From Struthio camelus (lineage: Eukaryota; Chordata; Aves; Struthioniformes; Struthionidae): a DNA stretch of 64,000 bases. The stretch covers positions 203,414,747 through 203,478,746 of the forward strand of contig NC_090942.1 in assembly GCF_040807025.1 (NCBI RefSeq), given 5' to 3'. The notes under the pieces are model-generated. The model saw only the letters and a program-made list of their open reading frames with translations. It was not told the DNA's origin and did not search any database. A program made the translations under genes and the position numbers. Below, in pieces: positions 1 to 11,480 of the stretch; the first letter of the stretch is position 1; the number at the start of each line of letters is the position of its first letter.

Positions 1-2930
1 AACAAGGAGGTTTCAGAGGTCTTATAGCTTAAGGTCTTAATCTTCTTGATTCGAGGAAGATGTGTTCAGCTCAAAACTGCTACATAATTTCTTGCCATCT
101 GTATTATCCTTAATGTCACCATTCAGAATTTCAGAAGCAACAGCTGGTTTCACTGGCAAAAGTTAGGCAGTGTTAATCTGAATTATTCTGGAGTAAGTTT
201 ACATACATCACTGGTAAAGGTGGGTGCCTCCTAGTCAAACACAACTGGAACGATTATTCTTCTGCATCAGTTTAAGATGGTATAAAGCAACATGCACCAA
301 GCCTAAAATGATGTAACCGAGAAGGATTAATTCAATACGAGAAGCTGTAAGCAGGTCAGACTTTCTTCTCGGAAGACTTGAAAAATTTCCAGTTTCCGAT
401 GACCACTACCGAGTTTTACATCTCAGCAATAACGTTAGTCTCTAATACAAAGCCCCATCTTACAGAATGTCAGATATCAGATGTGAAGCCAGAAAGTCAT
501 TGGAATGCCAGGCTTTTTTTCATGAGTGTTAGTTGCACCTATTTTTTGAGACAAAGAAACCATTTGGGGGCTTTTCCTTCCAAAAACGTTTCACTTGTGC
601 TTTGAATTTTAGCCGTGCTGTATGTATTCTTTTTTTTTCTTTCTGGGTAGAAAACTATTTCGTTTTCTAGGTGTAGCAAGTATTTCTTCTTAACAGCCAC
701 TTTTTTTTCTGAAAAAGTCCCTTCCTGATCTTATTTAAGCATGTCTAATCCCAAACAAAAGAGGAGATAATAATTTACTCCTGAAAGAGGTTACGACTGC
801 TATGATTTTTTTTTTGTTGTAATCTGTCCCCAAACAAGCTTAAATCTCTCACAATCCACTTGAAGGAAAGAGGGGGGAAAAAAAAAAAAAAAAGGAAAAC
901 TGCACAGTATGGAAATAATAATACAAAAAACTGCAATAGCTGTATTTTTTTCTGGTTTACACATGGCTTACAAATATTATTTTCTGGTATGTTTAAAAAA
1001 TGGGCATCTTTCAAATCCATTTTACAGTGTTTTCTTACCTGGTTTGTTGCTTCAAAACTTCATATACGTTAATAGAGTTGTGCACCAGCAATATTCTTTA
1101 TTCATTTTCTTCTTTATTTTTTTGCTTTAACTCAAAGACCACAAACTGTACAAGCAGACACAAAACATGCTTTTGCGTTACCTGTCCTGTTCTGCTCTTT
1201 CAGTACTCTGAAATTCCTTGTTAAATTTCATTTGAAGCCTTTCATGTAAGAAATCAGAATGATCTAGAACGGACCACACTGCTAGTGCTGAAATTTGGTG
1301 CTTTTCTGTGTTTATGCTGATGCACGGATGCAGGATCTCTTCCAAGGAGCCTCATCGAGCAGTAACGCCAGCAGTACTTTTGCTGCGGTGATAGTTTGTA
1401 CATTTGTGGTGCTTTTCATCTAGGGATTTAGAATTGCTTTGCAAAAACAGATTTATGGCTGCCCCCGTACTTGTCTGTGTGTACATACACACACAGATCC
1501 GAGTATGTGTATGTACATAAACCCCCAACACACTTAGAGATTACATCACTACTACCAGGATCAGACAGTGAGGAAGTGGAAGAGATGGGAGCAAAATCTG
1601 GCCTCATGATTATATATTCCCATCACAACTGCATTTGAAAATGTTCAAAATAGCTAGTAATAAGGTTAAGAAGAATCTATTATTTCTCCCGTTCCTATAT
1701 GCCTTTCAGAGGAGTAGATGGATTAGTTTTTACAGAATGTTTATAAATGAAAATGAGTAGTCTTGTTATGTTTGATTTGGAAACATTTGAGGGCATTAAA
1801 GTGCTTTTTTGCTGTAATTCGGAAAGCGGTGAGATTCAAGAACTGTCTTACCGCTTGCAAAACTGAATTTACAAGCATGCATCTAAGGTTATGTAAAGGT
1901 TGCGGTCAAGCCCATATTAGATTTTCTATATTCTGTTTTGGAAAATCGTATTTGCAAAGAAGCAGCCTTGCAGCTGGTTTGTAGCAGTCCTTTCCTGCAG
2001 AGAGGACTGTCAGATCTTCAGCAGGACTTCAGTGTCCAAAGAGGAGCCTCAGCAGAGTTCAGATGCTGGGGTGATGTATCTACAATAACCTTTGCTGTTG
2101 TGTTTCCTTCCTACAAATTAGTGCCACAAGCACTGGTCAGTTCTGTGTTTGAATGTTAAAGGTCTACACAGACTTTCAGTACAGGTCAAGAGGTGTATGA
2201 AGGGAAACTTTCCCTAACCTTTCCTTTTGTGCTTCATTCTGCTACTTTGTATGCCATAAGGAATATACAAAGCTAGCACTTCATTTCAGCATCTCAGGTT
2301 GGAGAGAGAATAACTGGATTCCTGAGGTCCCCCCACTTTTATTACATTTTCACTTCTATGAAAGGTGAGTTGCCAGAAAGTCTTGAGAGACTCCCTCTCT
2401 CTATAGATTTGCAAAGTGTATTACAAAATGAGGGTTTAAATCCTGATAAGGTTTCTGGAGGCTGTTATGACATGATAACGAATTTGGCCGTTAGCCTTCA
2501 ACGTGGGTGTTTTAAAGAGTGTGGATGAAGCAGGCTGTCTTAAAGTGCTGTCCGTTCCCTGCCTTTTTCCCGTCTTAAAAATTAAGGATTTACCTTTTCT
2601 TTTTTTGTAAACTCAGGGCTTGTTTTATTGTCAGCTACTGTAGTGTAAGAGTATTCACAGTGTAATTACTCTGGAGTTGTACAGCACGTCTAAGATCAGA
2701 ATCCTCTTCCTTGTTTCTAGTTCTGGACCCCTGGACTCCTTAGATGTCCATGGTCAAGCTCCTGTTGACTTCAGGAGAGCAAGACTTTCATTTCTATGCT
2801 TGTTTTTCTGAAGAAGTTTGAAGGAATTTCTAGCAGAAACTCCTCACATCATTGTGATCTAGAAGGTACAAAAGCAAATATCCGTAGTAGTGTCCTAGGC
2901 ATATAAGTATCAAGCTTTACTTTCTAACTA

Positions 2931-2963
2931 GAAAGTTATTAAAAATAACTTTTAATAACTTTC
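2931..2963. repeat. Perfect inverted repeat, 14-bp arms, 5-nt loop
   Basis: The left arm GAAAGTTATTAAAA (2931-2944) is the exact reverse complement of the right arm at 2950-2963, with ATAAC between. It lies inside a MICU2 intron. Such a hairpin could form in RNA or as a cruciform, or could be the relic of a small palindromic element. No function is implied. Confidence 0.85.
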
Positions 2964-4589
2964 TCTAAAAAAAAAAAAAACTCATTAGGATTTTTAACTC
3001 TCACATCTGGGAATAAAAATGACCTAGAATGCTGATGCAATGATTCATATTATTGTAATTTTTGTAATATGGGAGCCCATCACATCTGAATTTAAAATTG
3101 CGCAGTTCAGCTTCTGCTCCAAGTAGCATTTTGTGCTGCATGAAATCTTCCCACTCCACCTTGCCAGGAGCAAGCCTTCAAGTTAAAATGAAATATCCAT
3201 TAAATTTTTTGTACCTAAATAAATAATAAGTAAAGCTCCCCTCCCTAATCTGAGCAGCGCAGTAAGATATGTGGTTATCAGGCAATAGGAACTGTGCAAT
3301 ATCATTGCCTCAGGGCAAGTGTAACGGGCAAGAAACCAGGCCTGAGAAAAGGCAGTGGAAAACGCACAGTGGGACAGGGGAAAATAACACTTCATTCTCT
3401 TTCAGACTACCAGAGGGGGCAGAAGCAAGTACATGTCAAAAATGCTACAGCCAAACCCTTCCGTTTCCTCTTTGGGTTTGTTGCACCTTTCAGCTGGCTG
3501 ATGTGCGTGGCTACATGGGCCACCTGCTCCTTCCTCAGCACGTACACATGCTTGGTCTTTCAGCTCTCCTGCCTTTATTTGGTATGGCCAGTGAGCAGGC
3601 TGCTGTGGTTAAGGTTTTTGCTCCTTCAGGTTAAGGAGAATCTGCAAACGTAGCACGCACAGAAGACGGAAGAATATGACCAGTACAGCTAATGGTTGAG
3701 ACTTGTTCCCCCAATAAATAACTCATACTTCCAATAACACACCTTAAATCTATCATAAGGTGTGTCCACTTTTCACAGACTAAAAGCCAGGAAAATAAAA
3801 CACATGGTGTCATATATCTATGATTTAGGCATATTTCTGAAAGTGAGTTCTCTTTCAGCAGCAATTCCTTCCCTAGACCAAGCCTTAAGTGGGTTGCAGA
3901 CTACAGTCAGAGATGCAGCTATTGTTCTGCGTGGTTTCCACTGTGACTGCCAGCCAAGCACAAAGCACATGTCCCAGATTCTACCTACCCCTTCAGACCT
4001 TGCCACACACGTCCAAAACGCAGCAAAGCGATCCTGGTCCAGTCTCGGCTGGACTGACTCCCTGCCTGGTCTGCACAGATCCACCTGGCTCTGGGGGAGG
4101 CCCCTTGCTATGTTGGCCCTGCTTGTCTGGTCAGCCAGGACAGATGGATTAGATTTAAAAAACAGTCTGAGGATCAGGGTCTTCAAGGTAGAGAGCAGCC
4201 AGTTTCTGACAGGCTTTAGGGGCAATGGTTCTCTGAGTTCCCCCAGCCACAGCTGCTTCTCCTAGCAGCCTGGCCTGTGATACATGCTGACTTATTTTGT
4301 TCTAACCATCTTTATCCACACCTAGGAGGTAGCCAGGGACTCCTTCACCATGTCACCCTTCCACCAGCCCATCACTTAGGTCCATGCTCTGCCCTACCCT
4401 AGACCTAGTACTAGTCCCTGCCTTCCTCTCTCCTCCCAGCTGAAACTGTGGCATCTCATAGGGGCTGTACGGAGCAGCAGGACTGGTGCTGCCAGCCTGC
4501 GCAGGTGGCTCTCCTCCATCCATCCCACGCTGGTTGTTGGCTCGCCAGAAGCAGCAGTCACCTCGTTAGCTTAGTTGCAAGGGCAGGAG

Positions 4590-4925
4590 CTGTGTCTGAA
4601 AACTAAAGCATGGTTTGCAAGCAACAAGGAAGCTCCTGCAGGTCTGTAAGACAACAGGTCTCACCTTCACATCTGCCGAACAAGCAATTCCTTTGGGATT
4701 TTATCCCCTTGTGAGAGGGAGTAAGGGGACTTGAAAGTGAGCCAAGCCTTAAGGTGGACTGTGGAAGAATATGCCTTAGTTATTGACTGTGTCGTGGAAG
4801 CCTTGTAAACCTACATTACTGGGCCAGATAGATATCCTTATAAAATGAGAGAGCATACTTTAGCTCTCCTCGGTATTGCATTAATAAAACTGTAGCCTGC
4901 CACTTAAAATCACTTCCACTGTCAG
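4590..4925 (+). mobile_element. Candidate solo LTR of an endogenous retrovirus
   Basis: The segment has an LTR-like order: a TATAAAA box at 4839-4845, AATAAA at 4883-4888, a short downstream stretch ending near ...CTGTCA at about 4921-4925, and a possible TG start around 4590. The TATA-to-polyA-signal spacing of about 40 bp would imply a very short R region, as in some avian retroviruses. No internal retroviral genes are recognisable beside it, so a solo LTR is the simplest reading. The boundaries are inferred and no target-site duplication was confirmed. A chance TATA/AATAAA pair in AT-rich DNA is the alternative. Confidence 0.35.
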
Positions 4926-6388
4926 GCTTTCATTTACCTGCATGCCCTGAGCAATGAAGCATTTGTTCAGGCCCTTTATTTCTATGTGCAGCTCTAATTA
5001 TTAGGGAAGAAAATACAAGAGAGAGCTTATGCTGCAACAGCAGTCTTCAGCTAACCCCTTCCAGATTGCACAGAGCTTGAAGCTACTAATTGTCCAAGTG
5101 ATCTCATTAAAGAACTAAAGATAGTTGTATGGACTAAAATGCCTCTATTTCAGGGAAAAGAATTCAAATCCAGTGAGGCCATGCAAATACTGACAGGCAA
5201 ATGAGGCTCTACTCATTTTTGCTGCATAGACTCTTAGCTGTCCTCTTCTCCAACTAATTGCTTTGTCTCAATATAGAAGTATTTCATTCCTTCCTACCAG
5301 TAATTATTGCAGCTCACTAAAGCAGGGTTCTTTTGTGGCAATAAGGACATTCTAGCAAGCATCATTTTGTTTTTAGCCTTTACTTCTATTACAAAATTAT
5401 CACTTATTTTTACATTGCCCCATTTCTAAAGTAAAATTACCAAAAAGATCACACACCATGGTTTTTTGCTTTCTCCAAATTTGTATGAGGCCAGAAGAAA
5501 GGATAATGGCCGTGTAAACCAAACTGAGAAAACTCAGAGCCACAACTCCGCTTACAGTGGTAGCTTCTGTGCCTGCAGGTTGTTACTTGTTTCATGTGTT
5601 ACTCTTTTTCTCCCTAGGAAAAAAAAAAAAGTGTGTCCTGAAACCCTTGATACTCACACCTCCCTTTTTCAGACAGTTCTCGTTAGCTTCCCAAACACCT
5701 GTGACATCATTTTCTGTCCTCTTCCAAACTCTGCACATGTCAGCTGTAATCCTCTTTAATCCGTTCTCTCATGAGTGCAGACCTGATCTGCCAAACCCCA
5801 CTTTGCACTTACAGTCGTTGAGGCTTTTAGTCATCTTTTCCTGTACTGATGATTTCAATTTTCCTTTTTTTTCTGTCACCTTTCTAGGTGGGGCTTATGT
5901 TGCTTGTGATTATTAGAGCCTCACTTTTCTAGGCGTTTTCCAACCTTTTCATTTCTCTCTTACTAATACGAAATTTCATAAATCATGTGTCAAGCTTTCA
6001 GTTATCATGTCCTTTTTCGTTCATTCATTCACTCATTTTAATACTGCCTCTTCAGTAGTTTTATTTAATTATCTGCACATTTTTAAACATTTTCCTTCCA
6101 TATGCAACAACTGTATTCTAAGTAGTATCTGTAAATTACCTTAGCAGCAGCAAGCTATGTACATAGACTTAGAGAGCACCCTACTGGTGCAATTACTAAA
6201 GTGCAGCACTGGAAACAAATCAGTACCCACAGGTAAAATTAGATCAAAATTAGATTTTTTTTAAAACTGATGTAGATAGTATCTGATTAGGTGGTAGTGT
6301 CTACTGCATTTAGTAGCTAAGGTAGGAGTAGTGATAAAGTGGTGCAAGTGCAAGTAGCAACTGTTGGATAACGTTTGTTTGCACTTAG

Positions 6389-6560
6389 ATTCATGGAAAA
6401 CCTGCAAACAGAAGTACAAGAAATGGAATTCATACAGTTTTCAAAGGGCTTGAACGCCATGAGAAAAGAAGACTTTGCAGAATGGTTGCTGTATTTCACT
6501 GATGAGGAAAACAATGAAATTTACTGGCAAAATGTGAAAGACAGAATTCAGGCAGGCGAG
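6389..6560 (+). CDS. MICU2: MICU2 exon encoding FMENLQTE...DRIQAGE (57 codons)
   Basis: MICU2 is an EF-hand protein of the mitochondrial intermembrane space. It pairs with MICU1 and gates the mitochondrial calcium uniporter, keeping it closed at low Ca2+. This exon follows an AG at 6387-6388. Its first base completes an Arg codon begun upstream, and it then reads FMENLQTEVQEMEF, which closely matches the human MICU2 stretch after its first EF-hand region. It is a helical linker segment without an EF-hand loop, containing FSKGLNAMRKEDFAEWLLYF. The exon ends in phase 0 before GTTGGT, a donor that keeps GT but departs from GTAAGT. It is separated by only 292 bp of intron from the next exon. The identification rests on four consecutive exons that all match MICU2 in order and phase. 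Confidence 0.95.
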
Positions 6561-6852
6561 GTTGGTACATAGCATGTACTTTGTTTTGCTTCCTCATTTT
6601 TAAGTATAAGTTTTCATTTGAGTGTGAGTATGCAAAAATGTCACCAGTTTCTGAAGGAATTACTGCCGCTTTTCAAAACGATTTCATGCAAACAAGCACA
6701 GTGCTAATTTCTCGACTGAGAAATATAAACATAGAAGATGAATAAGCAGACTCACACCTAAATATTAGGTCCCACCAAATTTAAGGAAATAGATCTACTA
6801 GGATTTCAATGTATTACTCAATAATTATCATCTGAATTCTGCGCTACTCTAG
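6561..6852 (+). other. MICU2: Short MICU2 intron (292 bp)
   Basis: AT-rich intron beginning GTTGGTAC and ending CTACTCTAG. It is much shorter than the other introns here. A later GGTACA at 6564 could act as an alternative donor, but it would add four bases and break the frame, so the 6561 donor is preferred. Confidence 0.85.
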
Positions 6853-6961
6853 AATATCAGTTTGGAGGAATTCAAGACTTTTTGCAAGTTTACAAACAAC
6901 CTGGAAGACTTTTCTATTGCCATGCAGATGTTCACTGTAGCTAATCGTCCTGTTAAACGGG
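6853..6961 (+). CDS. MICU2: MICU2 exon encoding NISLEEFKTFCKF...NRPVKR (36 codons + 1 nt)
   Basis: The exon starts after CTCTAG and reads NISLEEFKTFCKFTNNLEDF, then SIAMQMFTVANRPVKR. It corresponds to the human MICU2 block ISLDEFKSFCHFTTHLEDFA. It forms part of the second, degenerate EF-hand-like lobe. A 12-residue loop with a full set of acidic ligands is not visible here. The exon ends with a single G before GTAAGT (phase 1); this G joins CC of the next exon to give Ala. An alternative acceptor AG at 6859-6860 would shift the frame and is rejected. Confidence 0.95.
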
Positions 6962-9900
6962 GTAAGTGCTGCACAGCTTCATATATGCATTTTTAAGAGA
7001 AAATATATTATTGTTACAGGATTTTTATTAATAAGTTATCTCAAAGTAGCATTATGGAATCCAAAAGTATAGGATCCTACTTTTCCAAATTAATTCTGTA
7101 TTCATGAAAAATAACGATGCGCCTTTCCCAAAATATTTTCCTTTGTAAGTTCTTATGTGCTATATAACATATACACACATATATATTCACTATATAATAT
7201 TCACCAAACCACTCACATCAGACCAAATTATAGATCAGGAAATGTGACTAAAGGTTTTTATGAAAGAATGCATGTTTTTGCAACAGTTCATGATAATAAA
7301 ACTTTTTCCTGATAATAAAACTAATTTTCTGAGCAAACTAACAGTAGAAATGTGTTCTTTTGAAGGGTTTATAGCAACTTACTATTTTTAATTTATTCCT
7401 CCATCCTGTCATCTCCATGTAATTATGTAACAATCTTAGCTATTTAAAAAAATAAGCAATGTAGTAACGTGTTTCTTATAACAAAGATTTGGGGGAGAGA
7501 AGTTGCTGACAGTTCTTCTATCCCATATAATAGAAATCAGGAGCAATGCAACAAAATTTTCATGGAAATAAAAATGCTTTTTGTTCTAGTTCTGCGGTTG
7601 TTACTACCTGTTACAGATGAAAGGCAGCCCTCATCAGTTTTTTGAAAATAGTAGCACGAAAAGTTCCTGAGGAAAGTTGATGAGGCTTTAACATTCATTG
7701 AAATAAATATTTGACTGATTTATCTAAAAAAAGGGAAGAATCACGTGGCAAGACAGGAAGATAATTTAGTGTTCTTGAGAGAGAAATACAAAGATTACTT
7801 AAATCAAAGAAAGCCAAAACTGTGTGTTTTTACCATGCTGTAATTTTCATCACTAGTTAATCCAGTTTTCAGGAAGAGTTTAATTTTCACAGCCTCTCTG
7901 GGCAACCTGTTCTAGAGCTTTACCACTTTTATAATGAAGATTTTTTTCTCTATTCTCAATCAGATTACCGTGCTGCAACTTGTGATGATTGCCTCTTACC
8001 TCTGTGCACCCCGCAGAAAAATATGCCTCTGTCTTCTCTATAAGCCCTTTAGGTAGTCGAAGGCTGCAGCTAGATCCCCTCTCATCCTTCTGTTCTCCTC
8101 AGTTCCCTCAGCTTCTCTTCTTCCATCACATGCCCCCGTCCCCAGCCAGCTTCATGGCCCTCCTCTGCCTCGCTTGTCAGCATCTTTCTTCTATGGGAGA
8201 TACAGATTTTATTTATACAAGATGTACACAGAGTGGAGAGAAAAGAGGATGAAGTAATGATGAAATAATAGTCACAAGTGAGATATGAGAGTTCAGCTCA
8301 CCGTTATGTCAGCAACACGTTTTTAAAGTGCCAAAGGATGATGAGGCCTATAGCTGGTGTTCACTCTAGTAACGTTCACTTAGAGAAGCTCATTGCTAAC
8401 CACCCACCAGTTGGGCGTTTCTTTATGCACTGAACCGTGTTGTGATTGAAAACAGCTCCTGAGGTAACTTATGCATGTTACACACATACGTGTTTTAATT
8501 GTTTCTTCATCAAAGTTCTTTGTCCAACTGTTTTGCTTGTGTGTACATGTGTGTATCCACACACACAGGAATTTTTTTTTTTTTAAATAGGCCAGTCCTT
8601 TAGCACTTCCCATTATTCCTATGCATATTTTTTTCTAAATTTGCAGCTCATCTTTTCTCTCTCCTATAAGGTGACCCTTCTTGGTTTGAAGATTATGAGG
8701 CTTCACAATCTTAGAAGATCTTTTTCCTTTTCTTCATGTTCTGTTCAAGAAAAAGTGCAGTGCCATCTTTGGATTTATATTTAGTATGAAGTATAAAAAA
8801 GCTTACGTGTTTCTAAAGACAAAGTTAAGACTCTTCCTCTCATATTTCATGTCATTTTTACCTTGTGGTATATCCTTTTACAGAAGGATGTTCCCCTAAT
8901 TGTATGTAAGCCACACATGAATGAATCAACTACATTTATACATGAATTGTTCAAAGAGGCAATGATGAGAACTAAGCCAAGAGTGCTCTTTCCTCTGAGT
9001 GCCCAGAACTAATCATATTTATACCAGTGTTTATAAACAGCATTTGTCTATGAAAATAGAACCACAGTATATTTGTTTGGTTGTTTCTTTATATGTATGC
9101 GCTATATATGATTTAGTGGGACAACTGCCTGTAATAATCTGCAATACTACTATATTATGGTAAGCTCCAGTCCCTCCTTGAAATTCATACTTTCACAGTG
9201 CCTACAAAAACGCATCAAATTCATGTGCTATGATTGTACTCGCTATAATTATTTCACTGTTACTTTCTTATGTTTTATGGCAACCTTAGTGCCTGTTTCT
9301 TCATCTGTATGGAGTCAAAACTCTAAATTCTTTATCCCATAAGCCCAAAAGTGGTGATACTAGGTGTTACTGTAATGCATATGATAGGGGAAAAAGAGGA
9401 GGACAAGAAGCTGGAGAGGAAAGTAGATCTCCAGAGAGGTATGACAACTATTTCTGCCTTAAGTCCTCATAAACTCCTCCCCCATAAATCTAAGAAGAGG
9501 TAACCTACTTCTTAACACCTCTTTAAATAACACAACCACAAGTACATAAAACCATGTGCTGTAATCAGTGCTCTGAGTATCTGATGGTATGTGTTTCTAC
9601 AGGATCACTGAGGGGATTGCCAGTTGTGGTGGAGTGTAGCATCGAAAACTGTTCTCTGAGGAGCAGAGTATTCTTACGGAGTTATTTGGCATGAAACTGG
9701 TTCAAGATAAAATGGTCAGTTTTTTAAGGAGGCTGTAGAGAGGCAAATGCTTTCTAATCTGTATACACAGATGTAGGTCAGCCAAAAGTAAATATTTTTT
9801 TAACATGCAGCTACTTTCAGCAAAAACTAATTATCCCTTTCAGTGTTGCTTGAAAAGGAGTAGTGCAGTTTAAAAGCTTATAATACAGGTAATAAAGACT

Positions 9901-10095
9901 GTATTGTGAAATATAAAGTAAGCCCAAGTACGTATGGACTGAGGTCTTCCGATACACTTTACTAGTTCACACATTCCAGATTCTCTAGCTAAGATGCCAG
10001 GAGACTCTGTAAGTTGTACAGAATCCTGCTATTTATGTGCTTTCCAATTTTGTTAGTTCACAGTCACCTATAGTGTAATATTATGTCTTTACTAG
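6962..10095 (+). other. MICU2: MICU2 intron (3.1 kb) with CR1 fragment
   Basis: Bounded by GTAAGT and ACTAG. It is AT-rich, with a CR1-like LINE fragment at about 7890-8185 and a TG/CA hairpin-forming stretch near 8536-8567. No coding potential was recognised elsewhere in it. Confidence 0.85.
7890..8185 (-). mobile_element. CR1-type LINE 3'-region fragment, antisense
   Basis: The + strand reads AGCCTCTCTGGGCAACCTGT followed by TCTAGAGCTTTACCAC, then a C/T-rich stretch including CTAGATCCCCTCTCATCCTTC. These are typical of the reverse complement of avian CR1 3' regions (GGCAACCTG... and ...AGGGGATCTAG). The true 3' end of the element, normally an ATTCTATGA-type tail, is not visible, so this is a truncated and diverged copy. 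CR1 is the dominant LINE of bird genomes and supports the sauropsid assignment. Confidence 0.7.
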
Positions 10096-10253
10096 CCGAG
10101 TTCAAGAGAGCAGTGAAGGTGGCAACAGGACAGGAGCTCTCAGATAATGTTTTGGATACCATCTTCAAGATCTTCGATCTAGATGGAGATGATTGCCTCA
10201 GCCATGGGGAGTTTCTTGGAGTCCTGAAGAACCGAATTCATCGAGGTTTGAGG
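10096..10253 (+). CDS. MICU2: MICU2 exon with C-terminal EF-hand (AEFKRAV...HRGLR)
   Basis: After TTTACTAG the exon completes an Ala codon and reads EFKRAVKVATGQELSDNVLD, then TIFKIFDLDGDDCLSHGEFL, then GVLKNRIHRGLR. The segment DLDGDDCLSHGE is a canonical 12-residue EF-hand loop: Asp at loop positions 1, 3 and 5, and Glu at position 12. This is the C-terminal Ca2+-binding site of MICU2. The flanking IFKIF and FLGVL supply the E and F helices. It is nearly identical to human MICU2 through this block. It ends in phase 0 before GTAACA. The frame stays open for two codons past the donor before TGA, which explains why unspliced reading stops at 10265. Confidence 0.96.
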
Positions 10254-10584
10254 GTAACATGCTGACATAAACTATCATTTGCAGCTATATATTTATCATT
10301 TTGTAAATACCACAGATGATTATTACGGAGAATTTGCAGTTATCTTGTTAACACTTGTAGAAATGCAAGTGAAGATAGTGAATAGAAAGAACCTGTATTG
10401 TAAACTGAAGATTCCTTAGTGCTTAGGATTCTGGGAGGAGTGCTGCCATCAAGAACTTGTTACTGTACATATGGGTTGTGAGAGCAGCAGCATTACATTA
10501 TATATTATATAAATATTTACACCACTGTCTGCGAGTAAGAGTTTTTTTTATGTAAATGTTGAACACACTATGACTTTCTTTCAG
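10254..10584 (+). other. MICU2: Last MICU2 intron (331 bp)
   Basis: Starts GTAACA and ends TTTCTTTCAG. No other feature is seen inside. Confidence 0.9.
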
Positions 10585-10689
10585 GTACCGCAACAGCAAG
10601 GCATTCAAGGTTACTGGAAATGTGTGAAGAGAGAAAGCATTAAAGGAGCAAAAGAAGTCTGGAAACAAACTGGGAAAAGTCCTTTTTAA
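10585..10689 (+). CDS. MICU2: MICU2 terminal coding exon (VPQQQGIQGYW...GKSPF stop)
   Basis: The exon reads VPQQQGIQGYWKCVKRESIK then GAKEVWKQTGKSPF and a TAA stop at 10687-10689. It matches the human MICU2 C-terminus (VPQHQSIQEYWKCVKKESIK...) in length and spacing. This is the C-terminal helix that follows the last EF-hand and contributes to MICU1-MICU2 and uniporter contacts. Together the four exons give 180 complete codons of C-terminal sequence, with no frameshift or premature stop, so the gene looks intact. The N-terminal targeting sequence and first EF-hand must lie left of the window. Confidence 0.96.
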   Translation, partial: VPQQQGIQGYWKCVKRESIKGAKEVWKQTGKSPF

Positions 10690-11480
10690 AGTAGTCTTTT
10701 GTTCCATTACTCTAAATGTTGTTATGTAGGTGTTCTGTCTGTCTTGTTTACATAATAGCTGAAACATGAATACTCATTTTTACAATAGTTAAACTTTAAT
10801 GAACCCAATTTCTACTGCAATAATGTTATAGTGCTTTAGTGCAATCAGTTTGGTTTACAGAACTGTGATCGCTTTTGACCTCCATAGAGAAATACTCTTG
10901 TTCTAGGGAAGCGTTGTTTACTCCTTTGTGGAATCTGACCCTGCACTGTCGCATATGGGATACGTAGGATTTAATCATGGTCACTGGCTGGTGTGCCACG
11001 GCTTCCTGTTGGAAGAGCGGACATTATCTCAGCAAGCCACTACCACAGCGGTTCTCTTCCCCTGGCAAGGACAGGAGTCCAAAAGCCTAAACCACCTGCA
11101 CAATCCATGCAATGTCCATGAGATATCCTAAATCAAAAAGGAAAACTCACATGTGTCTTCATTTACTGTGAACTGCTTGTGGGCTAGTTCCTGAAGCTTG
11201 TGTGGTTGTCTGGTTTTGTCTGCCTTCATGATGGTAAGATTAAACTGGAAATATAAGACTGTTGATAAAGGCTTTAAAAGTTATGCTTTGATCTATGAAT
11301 ATGCACAGAGTTTTTCAGACCTCTTCAACAAACACAGTAAATTAAAAGCAAAAATCCTCATTCTGTCATCAACAGTAGCAGATACAATTTTAGTCACAAC
11401 TATTTTGCTTTAATTGTATTGCAAAAGGTAAATATTTAACAAATAGTTACTTTATCTTAATAAAGGTGTGACAGGGAATG
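10690..11480 (+). other. MICU2: MICU2 3' UTR with candidate polyadenylation signal
   Basis: Non-coding sequence after the TAA. The first clean AATAAA in the sense direction is at 11459-11464, followed by a GT-containing stretch (GGTGTGACAGGG). This places a plausible cleavage site near 11480. Whether an earlier variant signal is used cannot be told. An open frame at 10928-11131 is not supported by any protein similarity. Confidence 0.6.

Larger units (their letters stand above)
1..6388 (+). other. MICU2: MICU2 intron (3' part of a long intron)
   Basis: Sequence upstream of the first recognisable MICU2 exon in the window. No exon encoding the preceding part of MICU2 was found, so this is read as the 3' end of one intron whose upstream exon lies left of the window. 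It is AT-rich with homopolymers (A run near 878-894). It holds a perfect hairpin at 2931-2963 and a candidate solo LTR near 4590-4925. The stretch 3270-4265 is somewhat GC-richer and has overlapping open frames on both strands. None resembles a known protein, and open frames on opposite strands are expected by chance in stop-poor DNA. Confidence 0.7.

Noticed and set aside
3269..4265. Overlapping open frames (119-167 codons) on both strands in a MICU2 intron
   Set aside because: No recognisable motifs, open on both strands at once, and located inside an intron; most likely chance or repeat-derived.
6375..6388. Using the open frame start upstream of the 6389 MICU2 exon as a translation start
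   Set aside because: There is no ATG there and the sequence is intronic up to the AG at 6387-6388; the upstream codons do not match MICU2.
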